64,000 bases of DNA, from contig JAIWNI010000001.1 in assembly GCA_025331435.1 (NCBI GenBank), positions 186,001 to 250,000 of the forward strand. The letters run 5' to 3'. Shown in pieces: positions 11,517 through 21,545 of this stretch. The notes below the pieces were generated by a model. It searched no databases and was not told where the DNA came from. It saw only the letters and a list, made by a program, of their open reading frames with translations. The position numbers and the translations under genes are program-made. This DNA comes from Choanephora cucurbitarum (lineage: Eukaryota > Mucoromycota > Mucoromycetes > Mucorales > Choanephoraceae). Numbering within the stretch: the first letter of the stretch is position 1; every line of letters starts with the position of its first letter.

Positions 11517-12915
11517 CGGTTTTCTATTTCTTTCACTTACTGACTTATTCCTTGCTGTCATCTCAAACACAAGTTTGGGATCACGCATCCTCTCCCCTCC
11601 CCTTATTTCCTAAAGTAATCTCTCTACGTAATCTTTCATATATAAACACACTATATGACATTCACTTGTTGAATCTTTTTGGACTTTGTTTGTGTTGTCT
11701 TATTACTTTAAACGTCAAAAAGATGTGCTATTCATTATCTGTATCACAACCTTATTAAGAAATCGGAGGCTGAGATCATCTAAAGAATAGTTAGTAAGAA
11801 TACGTACTTTTCTTCTTATTATTTGAGATCGTCTGTAGATACATTGGATATACAACCGTACTGAAGATCATAAGAATAGCATGTAGATCATCTTTAGATC
11901 TAACAGTTTTGAAGCCTCATACATATTGATATAAGTCTTGGTCTTTTTCTCAATCATTACTATAAGATTTCGTGCATTTAGTGTTTGAAACAAGATTAAC
12001 ATGGTGTCAAACACATGATAATCCTTAATATGCATGCAAGACATGTTGATACAATGTATGGCATAGAAATAGTAAGCTGACTCTCTCTCTTTCTGTAGTT
12101 TCCTTTAGAATCTTAATGAAGGAAACAAGTGGGCTTTTGAAAAACAAAGGGGGCTCAATTGCCCTGTTACGGATCATACTCCTTTTTTTTTTAGCATTCA
12201 GTTTAATGAAGACAAGCCCTTTCTTTTCTTTTTTGACAGGTGATTATCCAGAAGTTACTGTTATGAGATCTAGAACATATACTTTAGTATTATTAGTAGC
12301 TGTAAGTGCGACAGAGTGTTTTTCACTAACGATTTTCTGTCTGGATTTTATAGTGTCAACAATGTAGCTTAAAAACTGGTAATTGAAACGTATGTTATAA
12401 CTCCCAACAAAGCATTAAGTTGTATTTGACATGTCTGGTCAAAACATCCTCTACTTTTCAAGCCAAACATCGCCAAAGTGTCAACATATCTTCACCTTAA
12501 AGCGTTGAGTGCACATCATCAATTGGGATCAATACACAATGTGTATTTTATTGGTCAGAACACATCTCATTTGTCTCTAGACAGAAAGCATACATCTCTG
12601 CTAGTATCCAGACAAGTATATTCAACTTTTTATGCTTGGTAGACTCTTGTCCCTCCTTTTTATTAACGGCTTTAATTTCATACAAATTGTATTTTTAAGC
12701 TAATAATAAATCATCACGCCGCTATGATGATCAGAACGCTATGATGATCGAAATGGATAGTGTTTCCAAATCTCTTAGCTTTCAAAAGCTCTGATTGAAT
12801 GATCAAGAGATTTAGACTTTTTTGGTGACTACAAAGAGTTCAAAGCATGATAAGAAGTAGTGATAGAAAAAGAATAGAATTGTGAATAATTTATTTTTCT
12901 GCGACTCTAAATAGG
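11517..12915. other. Intergenic region with one intron-like element
   Basis: No gene is recognised. Near 12240-12386 there is an acceptor-like GACAG, a 62-base open segment, a good 52-bp intron candidate at 12302-12353 (GTAAGT, CACTAAC, TTATAG) and a short terminal open segment. An imperfect 17-bp tandem duplication lies at 12720-12750. Confidence 0.45.
12720..12750. repeat. Two copies of a 17-bp tandem unit
   Basis: CGCTATGATGATC recurs with a 17-base period at 12720 and 12737. It may be a slippage duplication; no function is evident. Confidence 0.5.
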
Positions 12916-13458
12916 TTAAATTTTGCTACTATCAAAATTAGCTTTTTTTAAGCGATCTCTCGCGATCAACATCATATCCGTAATGCCAGTCTTTAGCTCT
13001 TCTTCGCGGTTGTCTGACGCTATTCTTTCCTCAATAATAGGAACAATTTGATGTCGAGGCCGACCATTGACAAACACAACAAACTTAAATCCATATTTGC
13101 TTTCGTATACTTGGTTTAATTGAGCCAGCCTTGCATTTACTTCCTCATCTTGTTCTGAAAGATTGCTTGCACGTGAATCATAGCCTTGCTCTTTAAGAGA
13201 ACTAGCTGAGAGATTGGCTTTAGATGCACCAATACGCGGGTGCGCATTCATCACTTGTAGCTTCTCCTCTTGACTAAGCTCTTCACCTAAACATATTTTC
13301 TCTGCACAATCAATCAAATCGGTATAGGATTGGTAGGGTCTTCGGTTAAGAAGACGTTGAGCAAGTGGAGGTGCAGTTTCAAAGAGCACATTAACTGCCT
13401 TGATGAAATTCTCGGGGGATTCTTTGTTGAGCTGTTCAATCACTGGAAGAGAAGCCAT
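12916..13458 (-). CDS. OHCU decarboxylase (urate catabolism)
   Basis: 2-oxo-4-hydroxy-4-carboxy-5-ureidoimidazoline decarboxylase performs the last enzymatic step from urate to S-allantoin, normally after uricase and HIU hydrolase, often in peroxisomes. The single exon encodes 180 residues, the usual size. The motif HPRIG with the catalytic H73, then LS..S.KEQ, the LNQVYESKYGFKF segment and the basic RPRHQIVPIIEERI segment match the family. I chose the start at 13458 because AAAATGGCT is a strong context and family proteins begin about here; an in-frame ATG at 13518 would add 20 hydrophobic residues. The protein ends in SSKI, not a classic peroxisomal SKL. The left end of a foldback element lies 135 bases upstream of the start codon. 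Confidence 0.9.
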   Translation of the reverse strand: MASLPVIEQLNKESPENFIKAVNVLFETAPPLAQRLLNRRPYQSYTDLIDCAEKICLGEELSQEEKLQVMNAHPRIGASKANLSASSLKEQGYDSRASNLSEQDEEVNARLAQLNQVYESKYGFKFVVFVNGRPRHQIVPIIEERIASDNREEELKTGITDMMLIARDRLKKANFDSSKI

Positions 13459-13590
13459 TTTTCTTGTGCATAAATTAAAGGATGAAAAAAGAAGATAAGC
13501 AGAAAGATAGGAACGCATTTTGATAAATTTTATTTACCACTCTATATTTGCTTGGTGTATATTTTCAATAAGCTTATATTTTTTTGTGAC

Positions 13591-14008
13591 TCACACTGTA
13601 AAAAAAGAAAAGGTCTTTTAAAGGCTAAAAAAACCTTCTCCATCAGGTTTTTGTGACCAAATCGCAGGCTTTTCAAAGGTCATTTTTGCTGATTTTTTGA
13701 AATTAAACCAATCACGAAAGTTTTTCTTCTTAACCTTTAAAGACAAAGGCTAATTAGAGGTTTTTTGAAGGTTTTTTATCGGCTTTTTAAAATTGTGGTT
13801 CTTTACGGAGATTCAAAGTCCAAAGAACCCTCCAAAAACCTCTAATTAGCCTTTGTCTTTAAAGGTTAAGAAGAAAAACTTTCGTGATTGGTTTAATTTC
13901 AAAAAATCAGCAAAAATGACCTTTGAAAAGCCTGCGATTTGGTCACAAAAACCTGATGGAGAAGGTTTTTTTAGCCTTTAAAAGACCTTTTCTTTTTTTA
14001 CAGTGTCA
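13591..14008. mobile_element. Foldback MITE-like element with 172-bp perfect inverted repeats
   Basis: Positions 13594-13765 and 13834-14005 are exact reverse complements over all 172 bases, separated by a 68-base spacer. The outer ends read CACTGTAAAAAAAG, and the element is flanked on both sides by TCA (13591-13593 and 14006-14008), consistent with a 3-bp target-site duplication. CACTG-type termini with 3-bp duplications fit the CACTA (EnSpm/CMC) DNA transposons; that assignment is inference. No transposase is encoded, so it would be non-autonomous. Perfect arm identity suggests a recent insertion or arm correction. A read-through transcript would fold into a very long hairpin. It sits just upstream of the OHCU decarboxylase start codon. 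Confidence 0.85.
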
Positions 14009-14728
14009 ATATCGATTTATTGGCTAATATTACATTGTATGACCTTTTTTGTTAGTCTCATAAAAGTTACTAGAAGCATTATAGCCATATGATCAAAGAA
14101 AGAGAGAGAGAGAAAAAGAGAAAACTTAAAGTATTAGGGTGTACATTTAGAATATGGATGAGTTATTTATTGGATTCTGTACTTCTCTTATAACATAAAG
14201 GATCAACTTACATATTTGATATGTAATGCTTACCGTCATTGTTATGCCTCGTGCCTGGAAAGTTGACAAACTGAGAGCTTATTATATATGTCTGACTCAG
14301 AACAGTTTGCTAGAATGCTTGTATTAGTTTTGACTTGACCAGGTGCTAGTCGATGCTTCAAGGAAGCTCGATTACAATTAGATTCTCTTATGCGCTTTGA
14401 TTTGTTTCAGTATCGCTGTATAAAGGAAAAACTGAAATGGATCAATGCACTTCTTCTCCAGTCATAATAGTCATCGAATGAAAAATGTATTCAGCTATCG
14501 TTAAGTCGTTATTCAGTTATTTCAGTGAATACTTTATCATCGTACAAAAGTGAAACGAAAAATAAAGATCTTGTCTTAAAGAGCTTATTTATATTGCATT
14601 GAAGAGCTTCACGAACGTAGTAAATAGTAGCTGTATATAAGCAGTCTCCTTTTCTGAATGAGTTTTTGAGACAACCGATGGTGTGTTAATATGTAAAACA
14701 ATCAATCAATACGATGCTCAAGAATCTT
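14009..14728. other. Intergenic region after the foldback element
   Basis: AT-rich sequence with no supportable exon on either strand. It lies between the foldback element and the 3' end of the unassigned minus-strand gene. Confidence 0.5.
14101..14112 (+). repeat. Short (AG)n tract
   Basis: Six AG units followed by A-rich purine sequence, in the noncoding DNA between the foldback element and the next gene. Confidence 0.6.
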
Positions 14729-15648
14729 TCATTCTGTGTCGCTTGTGGAGGAATCCAATGGCAAAGAAAGAATGAGATGCTCATTGTCGTCAATATCAGG
14801 TAAATAATCGCAAATGCTAATTTGGCTTAATTGTGCTTCCTCTCCATAATTCTGTGGTTGTTCTGATAATTCAGGTTGTTGGTTGACAACATCGCTAATG
14901 ATGGTCAAACTGTCCTGTCGAAAGAATGACATATCATACTAAAGTTGGGTTTAATATATAGAGAAAGTGATTGTATTGAAGCTGACTGTTACAAGTCAAG
15001 ACACTAACCAAACTGTTAGGGCTACCATAAACAGCTCCAAGCAAAGGAATGAGTCTTGCAAGTTTTATGTCTGCTACAACCAATCTATCCAACTGGACCG
15101 CTTTTGCCTCTACTTGTTGCTTGATTTGCTGAATTGTACTTGGCTAAAGTGATTTAAATAAAAAGAAGGTTCATTTAAGACCATGGAGCACTCAAGGATT
15201 TTTAGTTTAGAAATCAGTCTACCTTCATTTCTTGGCACAATAGCTTAATAAACTCTAGTTCTCTGTACTTGTGAAATTCATCAGACTTTCCTAGTAACTG
15301 CGAAATTACTTGAATAGTGTCCAATCCTTCACGTTCTGAGCACAGAAGATAGAGTCTTTCAATGAGTAGAAGAGCAAATGTTGTATCTTTAGCAACTAGA
15401 GTAGCAAAGTTACCAAGTAAGACGACATCCTCTTGGCTGTCATCCAAGTCAACATTTGAGCCATTGTTAGATAGTATCAAAGCCAGCTTTAAGTAGGTCT
15501 GAGGAGACAAGTCTTTTTTGAGACACTGTTGAATATCAATTTTATCTTCTCTTTTTCTACAAGTATGGCAGCTTGTGGGCTCAGGCGTAAGAGTTCTAGT
15601 CAACTGATAGAGTATGTAAGAACCTTCTCGTTCCAATGAATTCGTCAT
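14729..15648 (-). CDS. Unassigned protein, 256 residues
   Basis: I do not recognise this protein. Three exons read in frame on the minus strand: 15648-15223, 15143-15009 and 14938-14729, with introns of 79 and 70 bp that have GTAGAC/TTTAG and GTTAGT/TTTAG ends. Every splice keeps the frame, and the middle exon has protein-like composition, which supports a real gene. The N-terminal third holds a CHTC pair, then Leu-rich helical sequence (for example LALILSNN and FALLLIERLYLLCSE) typical of an all-helical repeat or scaffold fold. The C-terminal 70 residues are acidic and look disordered. There is no signal peptide or clear membrane segment. The start at 15648 gives a compact N-terminus; an upstream in-frame ATG at 15717 would add a hydrophobic stretch. 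It could be lineage specific. Confidence 0.55.
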
Positions 15649-16455
15649 CAGGCTTTTGTTTAGTTTTAAAAGTAAAAAAAAAAAAGAAGTAAAGAGAGAA
15701 AAGAACCTGAAATGCATAATATTTTGGTTCGGTCCTTTAAAAATATCTGTTTCTCTATTCGTTTGTCATCTTCTTTATGCATATGTAAGACTGCCAAAGT
15801 TAAGCAACAATATCTTGTGTATTTTGATCTTATTTGCTAGCTTCTTTATAAAGAGAGATGTGTTTCTTTCCGCTTACTTACGATGATACCTGGTGTCAAT
15901 TCATACCCAATTGATAGCCCAAGTTTCTTTCAGACCTTGGTTTGGATAATCTGTTCCTTATGACTAAAGGCTCTACTATCTCTTTTTTGACATTTGAGAA
16001 GCACCTTTCAGGAGTATTCCCGGTAGAAATACTAAGTTGTGGAGAAAACCCTGGGGTTTCACGTGCTTTGATCTATATTTGACGACAAGAAAGTACCAAA
16101 ACTGCTTTAGTCAGTTTAAGGTTTATGGGCGATCATTAATATGAAAGGGTTTTTGTACACTTTTGTTGACAGCTTGCACTACAATAATTTCGAAAACAAA
16201 TTTGATGAACCTACTTTTCAAAAGAAACGTCTTCAGCATTTTGGTATCAAAAATGTAGATAAAGTTGGTTTTGTTGCTCTGTATCAGTTCCGTCTGCTCA
16301 TTTTTTCTCTTTTCTCCTGTAGACCATTTAAAAAAAAGGCGCCGCTTCATGTTGTAACTGGCAATAAATTTTTTTTTGTGATTTGATCTCCAAACATTTG
16401 CTTTTTCTCTTTCAAGTTGAACCATCTGAAATCCAGATAATTGTAAAAGAGGAGC
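15649..16455. other. Intergenic, divergent promoter region
   Basis: Noncoding DNA between two divergently transcribed genes. Open frames on both strands around 16123-16473 have no family resemblance and overlap the 5' end of the transporter gene. A CACGTG box occurs at 16060-16065, about 390 bases before the transporter start. Confidence 0.5.
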
Positions 16456-18029
16456 ATGTCCAAACAAGATCATTCAGATGTGTTCACAAAAGAACGTTTG
16501 AATTCACATCAATTAGCGAACGAAGATGTTGACTATAGTAAATATCAAACCTGCTGTCGTTTGCAATCGAATATTAATGCAATGCATAGCGCTTGAAACA
16601 GTATACAATCCTGCAGAAGGCAGCTCTAGTATCGAGTTTGGTATTGATCGATCTAAACAAGGATCAAGCTTCACTGCTTTTTTCAACGTAGTATGTGTAG
16701 TTGCTGGTACAGGTGCCTTGGGTTTACCCTATTCATTGAAACAAGGTAGCATCCTATTTTTAGTAACTCATTTCCATATTCTGATGAAAAGTCTAATAGG
16801 TGGCTGGATTGGTCTCTTCATTTTGATTCTTAGTTGTGTTTTATCGATATGTAAAGTGGTAACATAAAGCAGTAACAAACAGGGTCACAATCTCATTGGC
16901 CATTTATTTAGACACCGGTGTCATTTTGATCAAATCAATGTATTATGATCCAAAGAAACGATTGTCATCATACCAAGAGGTTGCTACAGAAGCTTTTGGT
17001 ATCCTCGGAGGCTGGCTTGCATTCTTCTTTACTGCTATTACCTTGGTCGGCGTGCCAGTTCTTTATCTTCTGTTGTCTGGCTTAAACATTCATAATGTTG
17101 CGCAAGGTACTTCCGCAGAATTGACATTTCCAATTTGGGTCATTATTTGTACTGCTATTGTGGCTGTTCCTTTTTTGTTTTTTAAGTCTCTTAAAGAGGT
17201 CGCTTTGCTTAGTTGCTTCGGCATGCTTTCTACTGTCGTTGTTATTTTAATCGTTTTGGGTGCTACTGTCAAGGATGCTCCTAATCATGTTGATGTACAC
17301 CATGACTCAGTCATATGGAACATGTTCCCTATCGCCCTCAGCTCAATTGTATTCAGTTTTGGTTCGCTGATCCGCTCTTTTAGACATAACATATAGCTAA
17401 CTTCATTTTTCTATGGTTTTGTAGGAGGTAATCCTGTTTATGCACATGTTGAAGCAGGTATGCGAAGACGAAAGGACTGGAACAAAGTCATTGCTGCAGG
17501 TCTTATATTTTGTGTTATCATTTATTTTCTGGTTTCTGTACCTGGATACTATGTATATGGTACCAACACACAATCACCTATTTATGATTCCTTACCATCT
17601 GGTGGACCTAAATCCGCTTCAATTATCATCATTACTATTCACTTAATCTTGGCCACACCAATCTTACTTACTTCATTTGCTCTTGATCTTGAAAAGATGC
17701 TCGAAATCAATTCTGAACATCGGTCTTTTGTCATCGAATGGTCTATGCGATTGCTGCTTCGTGGTACTTTGATTGTTGCCATTGCGGTTATTGCTATCTA
17801 TGTGCCTTTCTTTGGTGACTTTATGTCTCTCTTGGGTGCGTTCTCTAATAGTGCGCTTGTCTTGATTTTCCCAGTTTTGTTTTACTACAAACTCACCGGT
17901 ATTCGTGGCAAACCATGGTACGATTACGTGTTAGCACTACTTACCCTCTTATTGGGTGTTGTTGGGCTCATCTTTGGTACAATTTCAGCCATTCAAGCCT
18001 TAAACAGCGACTTTCAAAACAAGTCTTGA
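16456..18029 (+). CDS. AAAP-family amino-acid transporter (AVT type)
   Basis: A secondary transporter of the amino acid/auxin permease family; fungal AVT members move neutral amino acids across the vacuolar membrane. Five exons join in frame: 16456-16537, 16590-16745, 16800-16850, 16912-17361 and 17425-18029, giving 447 residues. Visible family signatures are the first membrane helix FFNVVCVVAGTGALGLPYSL, YTGVILI after the third intron, and FSFGGNPVYAHVEAGM across the fourth. About eleven hydrophobic segments follow the usual pattern, after a soluble N-terminus of about 50 residues. The fourth donor (GTTCGC) is weak, but only this splice restores the conserved GGNPVY. The start at 16456 is the first ATG that reads into the family N-terminus through intron 1. 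Confidence 0.88.
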
Positions 18030-18255
18030 TTATATCCTTTTTTTTTCTTGCATTCTTTTTTTCTGTTTTAACATATAGATCATGAAAGTTCATACTCATT
18101 CATAGAATAGAACAGAATCATTACAATAGCAAACATAAAGATATGTGATAACACAGTTTTTTTTTACATTTGATATATACGCATAATAAGACAGTGAGGA
18201 ATAAACTATGTATTAGTTGAAAGAAAAAGAAAGAGAGTTTCACTCTTTATGCTTT

Positions 18256-19139
18256 TTAGTTACAAACATTTTCTTGACCAGAAGCCTTGGTGTTAAGAAT
18301 CAAAGCAACGATAAGACCATAAAGACCCAAGACTTCAGCGAAAATCAAAATCAAGATCTAAATACATACAGTAATCAATACATATGCAAGTACCAATACA
18401 TAAGAATAGCAACTACTTACCATGCCGACGAACATTCTGGGTTGTTGAGCAGTAGCACGGACACCAGCATCACCAGTAATACCAATAGCAATACCAGCTA
18501 AATTGTTTTTAAAATTGGGTTACTATGCATTATTGTGAATATAATGAGAAAGGTAATTTACCAGCAAGACAAGAGAGACCGACGGAAAGACCAGCAGCCA
18601 TTTGAATGAAACCACTGAAAAGAGTTTGCTTCATGGCAACTAAAAAAATAGATAAACATGAGTCAGACGCGTTCTCATCAATATCTATCTAGAAGAAAAA
18701 ACTCTAATACTTACGACCACCAGATAAAAGTACTGAAACTACAACACCATAAATACCCAAGATACCAGCCATGACAATGGGGACAATACACTTCAAGACC
18801 AAATCAGGACGCAAGACACCCATAGCAGAGAGACCAACACCAGACTTAGCAGTACCATAGGCAGCACCGAGACCTAATCGTCAAGGGAAAAATGGTGTAA
18901 CAAATTAATATCTAAAACGAACAAGGAGCCGAAAAAAAAAGCGAAAGAGCAAACGCGACACTTTCATATTCGTCTTGTTAAGAAAGACACTTACAACTGA
19001 AGACGATAGCGGCGGCACAACCCATAGTACCGAAGAAAGGGGCGTAGACAGGACTATAAAGAATATGCCGTGTTAGATTGTGTTGCTTTTTTTTTTGTAT
19101 GCGTGTCATCGCTTTTTTTTTTTACCAGTATTCACTCAT
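18256..19139 (-). CDS. VMA3: V-type ATPase proteolipid subunit c
   Basis: This small membrane protein forms the proton-carrying c-ring of the vacuolar ATPase. Six exons join in frame on the minus strand: 19139-19126, 19053-18995, 18873-18715, 18639-18562, 18497-18421 and 18357-18256, giving 162 residues. The sequence follows fungal Vma3 throughout: [13 protein letters not shown] at the start, [21 protein letters not shown], then [13 protein letters not shown] and [15 protein letters not shown]. The latter holds the essential proton-binding glutamate of the fourth helix. The first coding exon is only 14 bases, so it is easy to miss. The Vma11 paralogue is the main alternative, but the N-terminus and length fit Vma3 better. 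The intron load is high for such a small gene. Confidence 0.93.
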
Positions 19140-21545
19140 TGTATTGTATGTGTTCTGTGTTTGTGATAATAATAAAGGTCAGTATTCTATAAGCTCCCCT
19201 TTGCCATCTCAATAAAAGTCAAAGTTGCTTAAAACTTACAATTAACTCTTCTGAAGAAAAATAAGGGGGAAAAGTACTTATGTATCAGAAAAAAAGAAGA
19301 GAAAAAAATAAAAAAGAGCTGAACAAAATGACTGGGTTTACGTCAACGTTTCATACTCAGGTTAGAGTCACGGCTATCAAAGCTGAAACTCTTTGGGATA
19401 AAGGCACAATCCAGCTGGTGGTCAATTCTCTTTACGTTAATGCAACCTCTTACTTCAAACTTTTAGGGCTTTTGTAACAGTAAGGCTTTGAGATGTATAT
19501 TTTGATGTCTATATTACAATAAGTAGCTATACCTGATGTTGAGATAAAATTTAATGAAAGCTCATACATTGTCATTTCTTCAGCTTATGAACATGGCGTT
19601 AATAAACAGCTTCTTAAAGCCGATACGAACGTATTAATTTTCTCAAAGAAGAGAAAAGAAAAAGTGAATGATTTTACACTTTCAAAGTGTCATTGGGCTA
19701 ATTTGATGATGAAGTGAATGTACATACTCTTTGAGAGCGAAGACAGCACTTCATCAAGCATTGTTCCTTTTGGGATCCAACAGCAGTATTAATATTACAG
19801 AGATCATTCTTCCATTTCGTTCACTATCAGTATCAAGCAAGCAGAAAGAGATACCAGTGGTTATTGAAGATGTTTGTTCTAAACACTAGCTGCTAAGACA
19901 CAATCACATCCTTTTTGTAGGCGTGTTTGCTACACCTCTTTCAAACTGTGATTCTGAGCCTTAATCTGAGTCTCCGTAGCTTATAGATGAAGGTTCTATT
20001 TAGCATTCATGTAAATGACATTCTTGAATCTAAGAATATCGCTGGTTAAGACGAAGCCATGTGTATGCTCTTAGGTAAAGCGCTGATTGCCTAATATTAC
20101 CTCTGAGATTGTCAGCGAAGAACACTCTCCCCATTGGTGATTTGTTCGACAAAAGGCCGTCTTTCTTCTTAACAAAGAGCGAACAATATGGCTTTCAAGA
20201 GTATCGCAAATGTGTTGCGGGCTCATGCTCTACCTATATTATCATCATTTCTGTCTTGATCTAATAGATGATCATTCAACTCTCAAGATTTTCGACAACA
20301 GTGCTTTGGTACTAGATAGCTTACCTTGATAAACGCTTCAATAAGGCTGAAATTTGCTTTGCCAACCAAAGCTCTGTTGAAGTATGTCTTGGATACTTTT
20401 ATTAAATCTGATTCAATGTTGCAAAAAGTTAAGGCATAAAAAAGTGATGTTTGTAAACGTTCTCTGTTAACTAGAAGATATTTTGCCGAAATCACTGCTT
20501 AAAGATGGTAGCCTGAGCAGGCTCATTAGGAAATAAATGTGACATAAGGAAAGAAGAAGCAGCAACACATATTTCGGAATAGTCCATCAACATACATCGA
20601 ACATATTAACTGAATAAGAAACTGATACGAACTGGTATGGCTATTGTTATACAAATAGCTTATGAATTCTTATCGGACCACAATGAAATTTGATCGGATC
20701 AAAACATGTTTAATCTAAATGATCAGATAAAAGAGAAAAACCATCTCTTGATTGAAATCAGTTGAAACAGGAAGAAAGCTATACAAATGATAACTAGTTG
20801 ATGTTTCTGTAAAGCCAGAAACCCCAAAACATTAAAAGACATACCATATCTTGATTAATTGTCAGTACTCGGAGAATGTCAAGGGGAACAGCCTGCTATG
20901 TTTCTGTTTGCTCTTATTGTGCATAATAGTGTGCAAAAAAGAAAGAAGAAAAGCTCATTTAGGTAAGATATAACCTACTTGTCATTGGAGCACTAGATAG
21001 TATAGTGACCAGACTTTGTCCTTCTGGCGGCGAAGATATTGTGAGCTTTGAAAGAGTATCCGTCTCAAATCGGATTGCCCAAAATAGATTAAAATGAGCA
21101 CCAATGACAAAAGTCAAATGACGGATGTCAATTGGCAATTTACCAGATAGTGTTTTCATACATGTCAGTGCTGCTTTTGGAAAAGAAAAGAAAAAGGCAT
21201 TATAAATTGGAAACTGGCTCGTTAGCTATTTCCTTGATTTTTCTCTTCCTGCTTTTTTCATCATTAAAGCTGATTTTAATCTTTCAGGTAATAGAGTTAA
21301 CAAGTATTGCATCAATGATCATTAGAAATCGGCCAAAAAAATCTGAGCTGACAAATCTTACTTCATTATCCAATCAAGCATCTATATACTGACCATGGTA
21401 CAACAACAGTAACAAAAAAGCCTGAAAGCCCGCAAGAACAGACAAAAAATGACACATTGTCGTGACTGTCACGTCAAGTCAAATCATTTCGCTTCTTTCT
21501 TGCTATACTATTTTCCATCCCTTCTTTTTTTGTTTATTAAAAAAA
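19140..21545. other. Long gene-free region
   Basis: About 2.4 kb with no supportable exon. Open frames are short, start at non-ATG codons or have no family resemblance. One copy of a dispersed 15-base motif (CTCTTAGGTAAAGCG) lies at 20068-20082. The last 150 bases, with TGACTGTCACGTCA-like sequence, form the HIS4 promoter and leader. Confidence 0.55.
20068..20082 (+). repeat. Dispersed 15-base motif, copy 1
   Basis: CTCTTAGGTAAAGCG here recurs exactly at 63761-63775 and with one change at 63128-63142. All three copies are in gene-free DNA. Confidence 0.6.

Noticed and set aside
16123..16473. Open frames on both strands upstream of the amino-acid transporter
   Set aside because: They overlap each other and the transporter's first exon, are Lys/Phe-rich and lack any motif.
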